Source: Asterella californica (Eukaryota; Streptophyta; Marchantiopsida; Marchantiales; Aytoniaceae). Taken from it: a stretch of DNA of 64,000 bases. This document shows, piece after piece, positions 1 through 12,024 of the stretch; within the stretch, counting starts at the first letter, position 1, and each line of letters starts with the position of its first letter. The stretch lies in NCBI GenBank assembly GCA_036924285.1, contig JAYKYS010000005.1, positions 682,001-746,000 on the forward strand, given 5' to 3'. The notes under the pieces are model-generated. The model did no database searches, was not told where the DNA came from, and worked only from the letters and a program-made list of their open reading frames with translations. Made by a program: the position numbers and the translations under genes.

Positions 1-180
1 AGGCATCGGTAGTTTTAGGTCTAGGTTAAGATTCAAAGACTTGTTTTAGGAGGTTGGATGCAGATTACACCACTCAGGTCTGTTTCTCAGTTTTGTGTTC
101 ATAGAGAAAATGAAACGGGTAAGCAAGATTGATCAATTTGATGAGAGGATATCTCACGGTATTTGAGACGTTCGACAACT

Positions 181-891
181 GACGAATCCTCTTTCTTGCT
201 GACTTAAAGACGTGAGTCACTCTGACAGACAAGTCAAGAGGTCTCTCTTGACTTAACTCTTGCAAGGAGTTCTACATCGACACGACCAAGAAAACGACAA
301 ACATCAGTAGAAGAGTTGGTGGTAGAAATACAACAGCACGAGGAACAAGTGAAAAAGAACCAAAGAAGACACAACAATGTTACACGCACCATATAAAATA
401 AGCATCGGCGACAAATGTAATTTCAACTGGACGAAGAAGTATAGTTTAGTACGAAAAACTTCATCCTTCTAGAGAGAATCCTGACGAAGTTCTCATCGAA
501 GTTTGCAAGACCCTTTGTGATTATCAAGAACCCGTATGAAGATATCTAATCCTCCTCTCGAGTGGTAGTTACATCCGACATTCCATGTTTCTTTATTGAA
601 GAAGTACTTCAACGATGATTTGCAGTCAGAGCGCAAATAAGTTCTCAACCTGATGTAGTGCAAGGCGAAGTAGAATACGAGATGGAGATCATTTTGCAAT
701 CATGACTTAAATCCAACAGAACGGAGTACTTGATCAAATGGCGTGGATACCATTTTAAGGAAGCAACTTGGGTGCCGGTGGAATATCTCCACCATGCAAG
801 TGATGTTTTGGACCTCTTCAAACAGCGACAAGGAAAACAAAGGTGTTACCAAGATGAGGACATCTTCTTCCAACGAGGAGTGAAGGAATGA
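181..891 (+). pseudogene. Chromovirus (Ty3/gypsy) integrase C-terminus plus chromodomain, decayed
   Basis: In frame 1 the translation shows the 3' end of a chromovirus polyprotein. KHRRQM, then FQLDEEV, STKNF and KFSSKFARPFVII (about 400-530) match the integrase C-terminal segment with its R/K-W-x-GPF-type core. At 703-840 follows TEYLIKWRGY ... EATWVPVEYL ... LDLF, the aromatic-rich core of a chromodomain, which in chromoviruses directs integration to methylated-histone chromatin. The frame closes with TGA at 889-891. It is dead: in-frame stops occur at several points, including just before the chromodomain core (TGA after ILQS) and inside DEEV*FS, where the family has Trp. Upstream of 181 nothing is recognisable. 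It is separate from the pol fragment starting near 1090, which belongs to a different family. Confidence 0.8.
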
Positions 892-1089
892 TGAACCAGA
901 CCAGTATCAACTTGAGACAATTTGGACCGATGGACTTTGTAGCTTTGATTTGTATTTTGTGGAAATAAAGAGTTTGTTTTTTGGAAACTGTCTAAGTGTA
1001 TATATGAGGAGATTACTGCATGTTTGCGGTTCTTTTTCTATCCGATGCAAAAGAGGGAGGGAAGAGATGCAGTTTGTTGGTGTAGACTT

Positions 1090-2590
1090 CCTCAGGAGGC
1101 AGAAGTCCATGCAAAATACAAATATGTACTGAAGAAGGTGAAGTCGGTACCAACTCAACTACCTGCTAACTCGCAACAGCAAGTACAGTTAATAGACACT
1201 GAACCCATATTGCGTGATCATAGACGAGTAGAGCATCAATTTACTGAGAAGACATTGAAGGAGCTTCATATAGGAGGAGGTGATTTCTTGACTAAGATTG
1301 AGAAGACAATTTTTGAGCAGATGATAACGAATCATGGTAGAGCATTTTCTTTTTCAGCAAAAGAGATAGGTTGTGTGGATCCAAAAATAATAGCGCATAT
1401 GGTTATATTCCTCATGTGCCTTAGGATCAAAAATCGATTCCAGTTCCTCGTGTCTGGTTACCTAAGCTCATTGAGTTATTCAGACAAAAAGATAGATGAG
1501 ATACTTAAGCCATCTATAGGACTATACTCTAGCAGGTGATTCATTGTATCCAAGAAGTCAAGAGCCTTGTGCTTCATTCAAGATCTACAACTTGCGAACA
1601 AAGTGACAATTTGTAACATTGCGACATGTCTTGTGATTGATGAGATAGTCGAGACATTTGCAGGGAGAACTATTTATTCGATAGGAGATCTATATTTCGG
1701 CTACGATCAATTTCAGTTGGCTATCATGCGTACATCTTTAAGATTGATGTAGATACGTACTCTTTCTCAAGGAGCGACGAACTCAGTAGCTCATATGCCA
1801 AATGCGATGCATAAGATATTATGGGAGTTTGTACTTTAGATTATGATCCCATTTCTTGATGATATTTCTATGAAAGGTTACGTTTGGAAGAAAAGGATGT
1901 TGTAGTGCTTGCAAATGGTTGTAGGAGATTTATTGCAAATCATATCAAAGATGTAGAGTGTATTTTGACACGTCTAGAGGAGGTACATCTCACTCTATCA
2001 AGCGCTAAATCCAAGTTTGGTGTGCTAGAGATTTTAGTGGTTGGTCATTTGTGTGGTGTTTTTGAGAGACGACCAAATCCAGAGAAGAGAATATTGACGC
2101 TACAGTTAAGATGACAAATTGTCTCAGAGGTCTGACTTTTTCTAGGGACTATGTATTTTATCGCTTATCCATTCCTCATTATGCTCATGTTGTAGAGCCT
2201 CTGTAAGCATTATCGAGGAAAAGTAAGAGGTTTGTATGAACTTCAGTCTATCATGAAGCTACAAACAGGTTGAAGGAGAATTTGAAGTCTTCACTTATGT
2301 TGAAAAGAGTAGACTATGGGTGTGGAAGACTTATCATTGTCACAGTAGATTCTAGTCCAAAGATGATTGGCTGGACGATTGGTCAAGATGATGCGAATGG
2401 CGTATGATTTACCTCTAGATTTGGAGCTACAATCTTGGTAGATAGACAACAAGATTATCCTCAATGAAAGCGTGAATTGTGGGGAGTGATCGCTGTGATG
2501 AAGATAGACCGCGAGTTCTGAGTGATACTCATGTAGTTTTGGAGACAGACTGTCTATCTTTGCTCGGCATGATATCCAACTATAACACGT
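1090..2590 (+). pseudogene. Ty3/gypsy pol fragment (pol leader, RT, start of RNase H), heavily decayed
   Basis: Blocks in shifting frames match the minus-strand element at 4019-7371 domain by domain. KKVKSVPTQLP, FTEKTLKELHIGGGDFLT and EIGCVDPKIIAHMVIF (about 1100-1410) are the pol N-terminal leader. ETFAGRTIYSIGDLY and GYDQFQL (about 1650-1720) are the reverse transcriptase palm, and RLEEVHLTLSSAKSKFG (about 1970-2020) lies just after the catalytic segment. DSSPKMIGWTIGQDD and KRELWGV (about 2350-2480) are RNase H. The similarity stops abruptly near 2590 inside RNase H, so the integrase is missing. Many stops and indels make this the older of the two copies. It runs tail to tail with the minus-strand copy. 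Confidence 0.8.
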
Positions 2591-4018
2591 TGTCGGAGTG
2601 TGATCCGTCTACCTAGGAAAGCGCCGAGCTTCTGGCTGTGGTTGTTTACTCAAGAGGTTGGCTTTCAGGTAACAAGAGGGCTATAAACACTCACACAGGT
2701 GTGTAAGATCTTGTAATATACTCAGAAAGCGAAATTCAGGTATAACTGGCAGTAATAGGATCCGGCGGTGAACTTTGACACTCACGGAGAAGAAAACTAT
2801 GAAGGTTTAGACTTCTAAACTTCCCCTACATGCAAATGAGGTACTACTGAACTCACACACGAAGTTTCAGCCTGAGATCAAATTCTGACATCGAGATGTT
2901 GACAGAAAAGTTCTGAGTAAGAAAATTGCGGCAATTTCTGGTACCCAGCTGGCTATTTCAACCTAGAACAGAAGATTGGCTCGATCAGATTCAAATATTC
3001 TCACAGTATTTGAAAGTCTACAGGGTGCTGAACATCCCTGTGAAGTTGGGACTCCTGAATGTACACAGAACTCCAGATCTCCTCCTCTGAAGTCGTTGCT
3101 CTAGATTAAGAGCTTTTCAGACCCCTCCAGCTTCAGCGGCCGCCCTGAATTACTCAGTCACTCAATCGATGCGAAACTTTTTGGGAAATCGTAACCCTGC
3201 TGGCAGAGAACACAACCTCGAAGTTTTGAAGCAATTTCCTCAAATCTGCTGCAAGTGACACTGAAAACCCTAAATCCAACAAAAGTGATTCAATTCTGGC
3301 ACAATTCGAACTTCAATTGGTCATAACTTCGTCTTTATTGACTCAAATCGATCGAAAATTTCACTGGAAGTGCTTGGCATGACGAGCTCTACCCTCTTGT
3401 GCACTTAGATTTCGAAGTCCCCCCACCAAATGCTCGAACTCTCCTTTAGAGCTCTGTTTCTAAATTTAGAGTTAAACTAAAGACAAAAATAGACCAATGG
3501 GAGTTCATAGCTCCACTTGGTTGTCCTTTAGTGCCCTAATCCACGTGGTAACTCAACTTCACTCAAAGGCTACCACGTCAGCCCCTAAAGTGCCAGCGTA
3601 AATCTTAAACTTCACGCGAAGGCATGTAAAATAACACGTAACCCTAAAAGATAACTTAACCAATCTAGAAAGCGTGCATGGACGACAAGTAAGTACAACC
3701 CATGAGCTTAAACCTCTATCAGCATGGAAACCCTAAGTTATGTACTTTCATAACATAGATAAGCATGATATCATTTGCACAAGCGCAGGAGTGCTTGAAC
3801 AAGATAGATAACATACTATCAACATACTATATAACACAATAGTGTCAACACCGTATGCAAAGGTGTCAAACATATGTATAAAGGACTAGAAGTAACATGA
3901 GCTAACTTCTAGAACTACTAAACTCAAGCGTCGGAGTAGAAGTCAAGCATGTAGCCGCCAAGTAGCGCGACATCCACCCCCTCTGAACCTGCACATCCTC
4001 CGGTACGTGCCATCCAGA
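2591..4018. other. Non-coding stretch between two gypsy copies
   Basis: No reading frame of note. The sequence begins exactly where similarity of the plus-strand gypsy copy ends and finishes at the stop codon of the minus-strand copy, so it should hold the 3' untranslated region and 3' LTR of the latter. I could not find a matching second LTR to the right of 7371, so LTR boundaries are not called. The texture at about 3050-3470 resembles the long leader of the gypsy element at 54-55.7 kb. Confidence 0.4.
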
Positions 4019-7000
4019 TCAAGACTCTTCAGCTTCGGCTTCAAACTCATCTTCAACCTGCATTGAGTCTTCAGCTTCATCCTTCGTAAACTCTGCAACG
4101 TTCTGGTCCTCCCCTCTCCTCCTAAAGAGCTTGATTCTCTTTCCTGCGACTGGTATCTTGAGCACTGCACCATCTAACTCTCTCAAGGAGTATGTGGTAT
4201 TATCATAAACTTCTAACACCACATAAGGTCCAAACCATCTCTTGGAGAACTTCCTGATAGTGCTATGCTGATTATCAAGACTACTATCATAGACTAACAC
4301 CCAATCACCTTCTTTAACTAGTTTGGGTCGTAATCTATGCGTTCTATCAAATCTGCCTTTGTTTCTCTCTCTAGCAATCTTTAATCTTTCGACAACTTTG
4401 GCAACATCCTCATGTCTTCGTTCTAACTGCTGGATCCTTAATGCAAGAAGATCCTCCGTACTTCTACCATCTTCCCATGGCAAAACATTCCAAGTAGGCA
4501 CAACCTCCTCAATCGGCATCACAGGTTTCTGTCCTAGTATCAATTCTGCTGGCATGTAACCTGTAACGGTACTATGAGTTGTACGGTCTGCCCATAAAGC
4601 AAACGGTAGCAGTCTAGGCCATTCACGGATCTTACCTTTGCAAGCTTTTACCAAAGCTTTGATGATTGACGGATGACCTCTTTCGCTCTTGTCATTCCCT
4701 TCAGGATTGTAAGCAGTGGTTAACGCCAACTTGATTCCCAATCGCTTGAAGAATTCAACTGCTTCTTGTGAATCCAGCTCACCCCTATCTGCAGTGATCT
4801 TTCCCACACACCCATATCTACAAATAACATCTTCAAGTAGAAAGCGGCAGACACTAGCAGTGGTCTTCGTCCTCAAGGCACGGCCTTCAACTTGGTTAGA
4901 TAGATCTTCTCTAGCCAAGACTAGATACCTCATTTGTCCAAGCCCAAATGGCATAGTTACCAGATCCACTACCCATTTGTAATGAATGGCTAAAGGATAA
5001 GTAGGATGCAATCCATCACGATGACGTACGTTGGAATACATCTGGCAAGGTATACAGGATGAAACAAACTGTACTACATCCTTATACATACCCTTCCACC
5101 AATACTTCTCCTTCATCTTGACAAATGTAGCCCAAACTCCTCTATGACCGGCCCATAGACTCTCATGAAACTCCTTGATCAGCTGCTGCTGCAATTCCAA
5201 GTCACATACCACCCATTGCGGTATACCTCCTTGTAGCTTAGGACGCTTCCATAGATGTCCTCCATGTAAAAAGTAACCATAAGCTATTCTACGGATCCTC
5301 TTGAAATCTGCATCAGACCAGCCTTCTTGCCTTTCCAGTGAACTCAAATAGCGTCCAAGATCCAACCACTCGCCATCATACATAGTTTCCTCAAAAAACT
5401 CCAACGAGGCTGCAAAACAGCTTCTATCTCTTCTAGCAAGAGCACTAGAATAGAACTCTGTTCCCACATCCTCTTGATCATCCATCATTTCTTTCTCATC
5501 GTAATACCTAGCCCTTGATAACATATCTGCCACAGGATTGTCCTTCCTTGCAATATGTCTAAACTCTGGGTTCAAGGACTTGATATATGCTATCCACCTC
5601 AACATAGCAATATCTGGAGTTGTACAGCTAGTGATCATTCCCAAGAGAGGTAAACAATCTGTCTCCACAACCACAGGTGCTCCTATCAAGTATTTCTTGT
5701 CACTCTTCATCGCAGTAACTACTCCCCATAGTTCTCTCTTGACCTGAGGGTAGTCTTTCTGCCGTGAACTTAATACCTTAGCACCAAAACGCACCACATA
5801 CCTATTTTCATCCTGATCATCTTGTCCTATAGCCCATCCAATGTCAATAGGACTAGTATCAACAGTAAGGATAACAGATCTGTCCAACTCATATGTTACC
5901 TTCCGTAGAGTTGGTGGTGAAGACAACAGATCCTTCAACTTCTTCATAGACTCGCTTTGCTCCTCTTGCCACTGAAATCTTTGCCCCTTCCTCAGCAACT
6001 TGTACAACGGATCTGCTACATGAGCAAAGTGTGGAATCCATATATGATAAAACACACATGCACCTAGAAACCTTCTCACCTCGGTAACCGATCCACACGT
6101 CTCCTTCATTCTTCGAATGACATCAACCTTGTTTGGACAAGGTTTCCGACCATAAGATCCACATAGATGCCCCACAATCAACACCTCTTGTTCTCCAAAT
6201 ACAGACTTTGCTCCTGATAAGGTCAAATGAATCTCCTCCAGTCGACTCAATATCTTATCACAATCAGCTATGTGATCTACAACAAACTTACGGCACCCCC
6301 TCTGATCCATTACCTCATTCTTCTCCTCCTCAGCACACCCTTTGATCGACACATCATCAAGGAATGGCATAGTTTTTTCAGGAATGAAGTCCTTCAAAAC
6401 TTTGTTCATGCCATTCATCATATGTGCTACAGAACTGGTAGCACCTTGCGGTAAGATGCACATCCTTAGTGACCCCAAAGGTGTCATCATTGTAGTCAAG
6501 TCTCTACTTTCAGAGGATAACTGAAATTGATCATATCCTGAATATAAGTCTCCTATTGAATAGATAGCACGACCAGCAAAAGTCTCTGCAAACTCGTCTA
6601 CAATAGGTCCTATACCCATATTCCTGATAGTCACCTTGTTAACTGGCTACATATCTTGAATGAATCTCAAAGCTCCACTCTTCTTCGGAACAGTAAACCA
6701 TCTGCTAGAGTAGGGAGCTATAGATGGTTCCAAGATACCCATCTAATCCTCTCATTAAGCAAGTCTATCAGCTTTGGCAGATGAGCTCTAGGCACAGGGA
6801 TAGGACGTAGATTCCAAGGCACATGCGGTATAGTAAAGATTACCATAGGTGCAACTACACTTGGATCTACACATCCTACTTCATGCGACTCAAACGCAAA
6901 CGCCTTACCATGCCTAGATAGCATCTCCCTGAAGCTCTTCTTCTCTTGCTCAGTAAGAAATCCATCACCTCCAATCCTTAGCTCCTTCAGTGTTGTTTCT

Positions 7001-7371
7001 GTGAACTGGTGCCCAATTCTTCTCGGTCCTCTGAGCGTCGGTTCTCGTGCAACTTGCTCCATCTTCTGATTGTAATCGAGTGGCAAAGGCAAAGCCACTG
7101 GTTTGACTTTCTTTGCCACTGACTTGTACTTGGTCTCCACATACACCTCTTATCGATCTATAAACTTATCAATAACATCATAAAGCTCCTTGGAGCTCAC
7201 TCTCACCACTCTATCTACATCATCTGTAGAACTTTCTAATATAGATTTCAACTCTCCTATAGTATCTACCAAATACTGCTCTTCAAACACTCCAGATATG
7301 TATTCATCTCCTGGGGGTTCAACTCGGCTTCTCACACCTCCAAAAGACTGCTCCTGCTTCGCAGAAGTCAA
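4019..7371 (-). pseudogene. Ty3/gypsy pol polyprotein (RT-RNase H-integrase), nearly intact
   Basis: An 871-residue open stretch (6634 to 4019) carries reverse transcriptase (IYSIGDLYSGYDQFQL; catalytic PFLDDV, FLDD instead of the usual YxDD), RNase H (LTVDTSPIDIGWAIGQDD ... ETDCLPLLGM), the integrase zinc-binding region (HESLWAGHRG ... CIPC), an integrase core (VVDLV ... TADRGELD ... NDKSERGH) and a C-terminal domain ending in an acidic tail. No chromodomain follows. The pol leader lies upstream (7371-6718; KKVKPV, FTETTLKELRIGGDGFL, EVGCVDPSVVAPMVIF). Three lesions separate the pieces: TAA at 7150-7152, a one-base frameshift near 6747 just before the ILEPSIAPY block, and TAG near 6648 where QDMQP is expected. 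No gag is seen upstream: the next 1 kb is non-coding and then an unrelated plus-strand frame begins, so the 5' end appears truncated. Confidence 0.88.
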
Positions 7372-8345
7372 CTAGCACGGCTGTTACACCTTACTCTCTC
7401 CCACATTCCAACGGGTTAGATTAATCACAAGGTGTATGCCCCATGTAGCCTTTCCAGGCTTTTGTCTACGGAAACGGTGTTCCTGCAGCACTACAATGAC
7501 ATTCACCTTCACGGAAGCTCAATAGAAGTCTCGGAAGCTCACTAGAAGAAGGTAAGAAGATGGGGAAGATGGGAGAAGATGGGGAAGAAAGGAAAATCCA
7601 AACAAGAGAAAACAAGATGAAAAGGAGAAATTAAGATTCCGACATGCTTCTAATCCGGATCCTGACTAACAAGCCATCCCTGCTTGTAATAGTTTGGAGG
7701 GAAAGACAACAAACGTGCGTACAGTTGCACCGTCTTCTACTTGAGGATGTCGTCTTCTGCTGTGGGAAGAAGGCTTCTTTCTTCTTCTCTCGCTACTCTG
7801 ACTACTCTGTCTTCTGAGATCCGTTACCCATAAGACCGTCCGTACGTAGATCCGAAGTGCTCTACTGGACGAGCCAAGCTATGAATCTGCACAACTGCTG
7901 ACAATCACCGCCACTCAAGAAGAACGCTTCCCATGCACAATCGGAAATGAATCCAAGAAAACCACCACCCAGAAGACATGGACAAAGCTTTTGCACTCAA
8001 ATCAGCAATCCATTCCCCGAGAAAAAGTCACATTGGCATTAGGAAGCTCACTCCCTCTACTTCCTGCTCCTACTCTTCGACACACCAGTCTAGCCAACAG
8101 GACTGCACGAGGATGCCGTTTCCTGTTCTTAAATTGTCCACTACCTCTATCTACATCTTCGAACCACTGCTGGTAACGAGCATGCAGACCCCTCCGATAT
8201 AGTCCCCGTCTATTCGTATGTCTCTAACATCGGGTGTAGTGTGTGTGCGCACAATACACAACAACGTACTTAGTGCGTCTTTCAAATGCCATCGCATTAG
8301 TAGTGCGTGTAAATACGTGTGGCTTAGTGCAACAAATTTTCAAGT
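7372..8345. other. Non-coding junction between gypsy pol and the GAAGAC-rich element
   Basis: No supported gene. Purine-rich runs of GAAGATGGG type occur at about 7555-7600, and GTCTTC-containing pyrimidine runs at about 7730-7820. From here the hexamer GAAGAC/GTCTTC starts to become frequent, so the left edge of the next element probably lies in this stretch. Two short overlapping frames at 7978-8202 look like chance. Confidence 0.4.
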
Positions 8346-10319
8346 GTGTCGATGCATCCTCGAGGGTTGGTGTTACCCGCAGCAGAGTTGACCGAGGCCA
8401 AACCTTTCCTCAAGAAGTTGGGTCTCGACTTCTTCCTATGGGATTGGAACCTCGCCGACCAGGGTCTCCGGAGGAGGTTTGGGCAGCTTTACCACCTCGC
8501 AACCGTGTACCTACGAAGGCAGAAGTAGCTCGAGGAAGATCATCTTCCTGGACTGAAGATTGGTGGCGCAAGACCTTTCACAGGTCAAAACCGAGGACCG
8601 AGGTTATTGGCTCGAGAAGAAGATCTTACCCAGAATCTCGAGTGAGTGGCACATACCCGGGAGCACAACCTGTCTCTTCCGAGAAGACAAGCAAGGAAGG
8701 AACGAATGGAAAATAGAATCTTACCGGGAGCCGAAGAAGTGACTTTTGGCGAAGCTGTTTCTGCATCTCTTTCCCAAGAGGAAGGCGCAGAAGACGAGGT
8801 ACCTTGGAGATCAGGACGTGGAGTTCTTGGAAGCAGTATGCGCGGAAGGAGTGCCCGTCAACTGGGGTGCGTTCTTCCACGTATATGTACAGGCAGAGCT
8901 GGTGTACTTAGGTACCCCGGCAGGAGGACATCTTACTCCATTCTTCTGTTACTTGTACGTAGCCATGGGGGATCTCACGAAAGATCAGTTGGCGAGATAT
9001 GGACCAAGAGGGCAACATGAGTCGAAGGAGGAGACCTCGGAAAAAGATGACAGAGGAGCAGCCGTAAGTCCCCCTCCCACTCTGATGTCGCAGCTGAGGT
9101 CCGACACTCATCAGAAGACGCTTCTGGTGAAGGAAGACGACTCCAGTGGGTCGGAAGACGCCACGCCTCCGAGGAAGATGGGTCCTAGAAGTGTACCTAA
9201 GAAGACCACCTCCCTCATTCATTCGGGATCGGAGTCTGACTCGCAAGAAGAGTCGCTGAGTACCCGACCGGAGCAGAAGACCGCTTCTGCCACACCAGGA
9301 AGTCTTCCGAAGAATCTTCCACCTCGGAAGATAAGAAGAGTAGCTTCTTCCCGTGCGTAGAAGCTGAAGACCATAGTGGTGGAAGAGGCATCCTTGCCTC
9401 TAGAAGATAAGGTCGACACCTCCGATCGGATTGTGGAGATGAACCTGTCTTCCGTAAGAAGAAGACTGGAAAAGTTCAGTGCCTTCTTCCACTCAGAGAT
9501 CCAGCCCACTATGGAGTTTATCGAGAAGACGGCGAAGGCTTAGGAGAGCCACTACAGTCTGGATTCGGTCTGCGCACCCTGTTGCGTCAAGAAGAAGGCC
9601 AGAAGAAGACAGAAGTGCTGGAAGCCAATCTCCGCACCACGGAGAAGCTCGCAGCGAGGTACAAGACGGAAGCAGTCGCTTCTGCCAAGGAGCTGACCCA
9701 ACTGAGGAAGAGCAACCAGGAATTGCAGGCGCGTTTACAGCAGCGCGACCAAGAGGTTCTCCGAGTGAAGACACTCTATGGTCTTCGCTCGACTCCGCCA
9801 CCGGTAACTACATCTTCCCAAGCTCCAGCACCATCGACTGGATCCGAATTGGAGAAAGAGGAGTTCGACCTCGCTGTGCACTTGGTAGTGATAGCGTTGG
9901 AAGTCGAGAAGACTCCGGAAGACAAGGTGTCTTCTGGAAGACAAGAAGAAGAGTTGTCTTCTCAAGTATTCCACGTGGAAGAAGCGGCTTCCTCGGATCC
10001 CTATGAGGTCACCATGGTCCCTAGTACCGAACTAATGCTCCAGAAGAGCGAGGAAGCACCAGTCGACTCCGCTTCTCAGAAGACGCTTTCGTCTTCCGAA
10101 GCCGAAGCAGAAGCCGAGGAAGAAGCAGCAGCAGCGTCAGCAGGGCCAGCGAAGAACGATGAGGAGGAAGTCACCTCAGTGACACCCGAGGTATTCGTAG
10201 GACTTTCTAGCTTATCAGAAGCCGCGTTAGGTCAGTCTAGCTTCTACTTCTCAAAAGGCGAATCTAGTCTTCCAGAAGACAGCTACTCCGTCTTCTGGGA
10301 TTCTAACAGTACTTCTTAA
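8346..10319 (+). pseudogene. Broken gag-like / plant-transposon-type protein with coiled coil
   Basis: One protein can be followed across frames. LTEAKPFLKKLGLDFFLWDW (8346-8528) is followed by a frame with GYWLEKKILPRI, a TGA at 8740-8742, and then the same frame reads on through RYLGDQDVEFLEAV and GGHLTPFFCYLYVAMGDLTK to a TAG at 9358-9360. That block resembles the 'putative plant transposon protein' domain of plant retroelement gag-like proteins. A Ser/Glu-rich linker follows, then a frame shift near 9580 into a 245-residue frame with a coiled coil (LEANLRTTEKLAARYKTEA ... LQARLQQRDQEVLRVKTL) and an acidic Ala/Glu-rich tail ending at 10319. At least two stops and two frame changes make it non-functional. 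The codons are strongly biased to GAAGAC, GTCTTC and CTTCCG. Family assignment is inference; no polymerase is attached. Confidence 0.55.
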
Positions 10320-11858
10320 ATAGCTCTCGTCTTCTGAGCTATATCTAAACAATCTTAACTAAGCAAGGCCTCGCATGGATTACTAAGAAGACAACCCACC
10401 TTGCATTACATTCTACTTCCTATCAGAAGATGGAAAATGTACGAGAAGCAAAGCGTATGACAAGTTCCAGAAGATGGTCGCGGTTTCTGCGGTGACAGTG
10501 ACCTCTGGGAAGACCCCGAGACAGCTTCCGATTAAGTAACGTTCTCGGAAGACCTCCCGCAGTCAGGCTTCCCTTCACTGGTATCACCTGTCTTCGGCTT
10601 CCGACTCGCAATCTAATCTTACAACAGGCACGAAACCTTCATACTCTGTTCTTTCGACCTCTGTCTCTCATACACACTCAGAAGAAGCTTGCTGCATGAT
10701 GGGAAGACATGACCTTCGACCATTCTCTCCAGATTCTGTCAGCAAAATTTCTCACGACTCTCTCTTAAGTTCGGGAAGAAGAAAGAATGGGCTGCTATGG
10801 GTCGGACAGAAAAGATCCGAAATGGATCCTCACGTCTTCTCGCGCATTTTGCCAACCCTTCCATGCTTCTAGTCTCTCTAGGAAGATGCGGATTTGAGAA
10901 GCTTGGAAAACCGGGAAGCACAGGCCTAGTTCCCAGCTTCCAACTTCTCGAAATAACAAACAATTCACTAAGTCTCTCAAGGTTCGTACCAAGTCTCTCT
11001 TAATACCAAAACAAATCCAATCCACTCTTGATACGAAGTGTACACAGTCGTCTTTTGAAAACAGTCAGGTTTCCGAAGCGTCTTCCAAAGATGTTCAGAT
11101 TTCAGAAGCGCCTTCCGATCAGATCAGATCTTCCGAAGCATCTTTTGTTCAAAGTTTCGGGAGTAGAGGGGTGGTAGGGCATGGAAATTGATAGCTGGGA
11201 TCTTCAATTTGAGAGCGATGGGTAGGAAAACTCGAATTGCACTCGAGAAGAAGCAAGAAGATGGCTGTCGAAAATTAGACAACACTTCCGCACCCAATGT
11301 CTCAGAAGAAAAAACGTGAGGAAGGAATTGATCGATCAGGTTGCTTGCAAACAACTGGGGAAGCGCAGAAGATACCAAACAAAAGACGAGAAGCGATGGA
11401 AAGAAAAAAAGAACATGGGAAGAACCTCAAACGATTTTTTGTCTGCTTCCCGAGCTGTCTTCTTCTTTCGCGCGTTTCCGACTCTGGTCTCAGCTCCAGT
11501 GCGATTCCACCGAGCTGCTTCCGCTGTCAATTTCTTAATATATTACAATCGATCGAGACTTCCATCTATGATTTCACTCAGACGTCTTTCGATGTCTATT
11601 TTCGAGAGCTCATAGAAGACTCCTTCAGCTTGATACGCTTCTGCTCTCAGTAATTCGACCTCGCCTTCCTTCTAGTTTCGAATCGATCCTGACCTCACTC
11701 AATTTCACTACGCTGCCGTCCTCATCCAAATCAATCACTCTTGAATCGATCTTCTAACCAAGAAGCGCTCTTGTTGCAGGAAGTCATAATATGCTAATGC
11801 GTTTCTTGCACATCTTTCTCGCAGTTTAGGGGTTTCGACTCTCTCGACTTATTTAACT

Positions 11859-11877
11859 TATTCGGTATTACCGAATA
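11859..11877. repeat. Perfect 19-bp palindrome (TATTCGGTA-T-TACCGAATA)
   Basis: Arms TATTCGGTA and TACCGAATA flank a single T. It lies about 120 bp before the palindrome cluster at 11.94-12.03 kb. It could be a regulatory dyad or part of a terminal repeat; function unknown. Confidence 0.7.
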
Positions 11878-12002
11878 GGTGCACTTACTTCTTACGTGGT
11901 GAAGCTTCAGTGGTTGTCAAGCTTCCACGATTGTCGTCTTCCGGAAGATACGTGTCTTTCGTCTTCCGTCGTTTTTCAAAAACACAACCGAAAAGATGCT
12001 TC

Positions 12003-12024
12003 TCGGAAGACGATCGTCTTCCGA
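12003..12024. repeat. Perfect 22-bp palindrome built from GGAAGAC / GTCTTCC
   Basis: The arms TCGGAAGACGA and TCGTCTTCCGA abut with no spacer. Outside them CTTC and GAAG extend the symmetry with one bulged base. It is the most symmetrical instance of the hexamer pair that saturates 8.5-12.0 kb, and a CTTCCGGAAG dyad lies about 65 bp upstream. Confidence 0.8.

Noticed and set aside
10739..11653. Several 60-118 codon frames on both strands
   Set aside because: They overlap each other, share no protein features and arise in hexamer-biased DNA.
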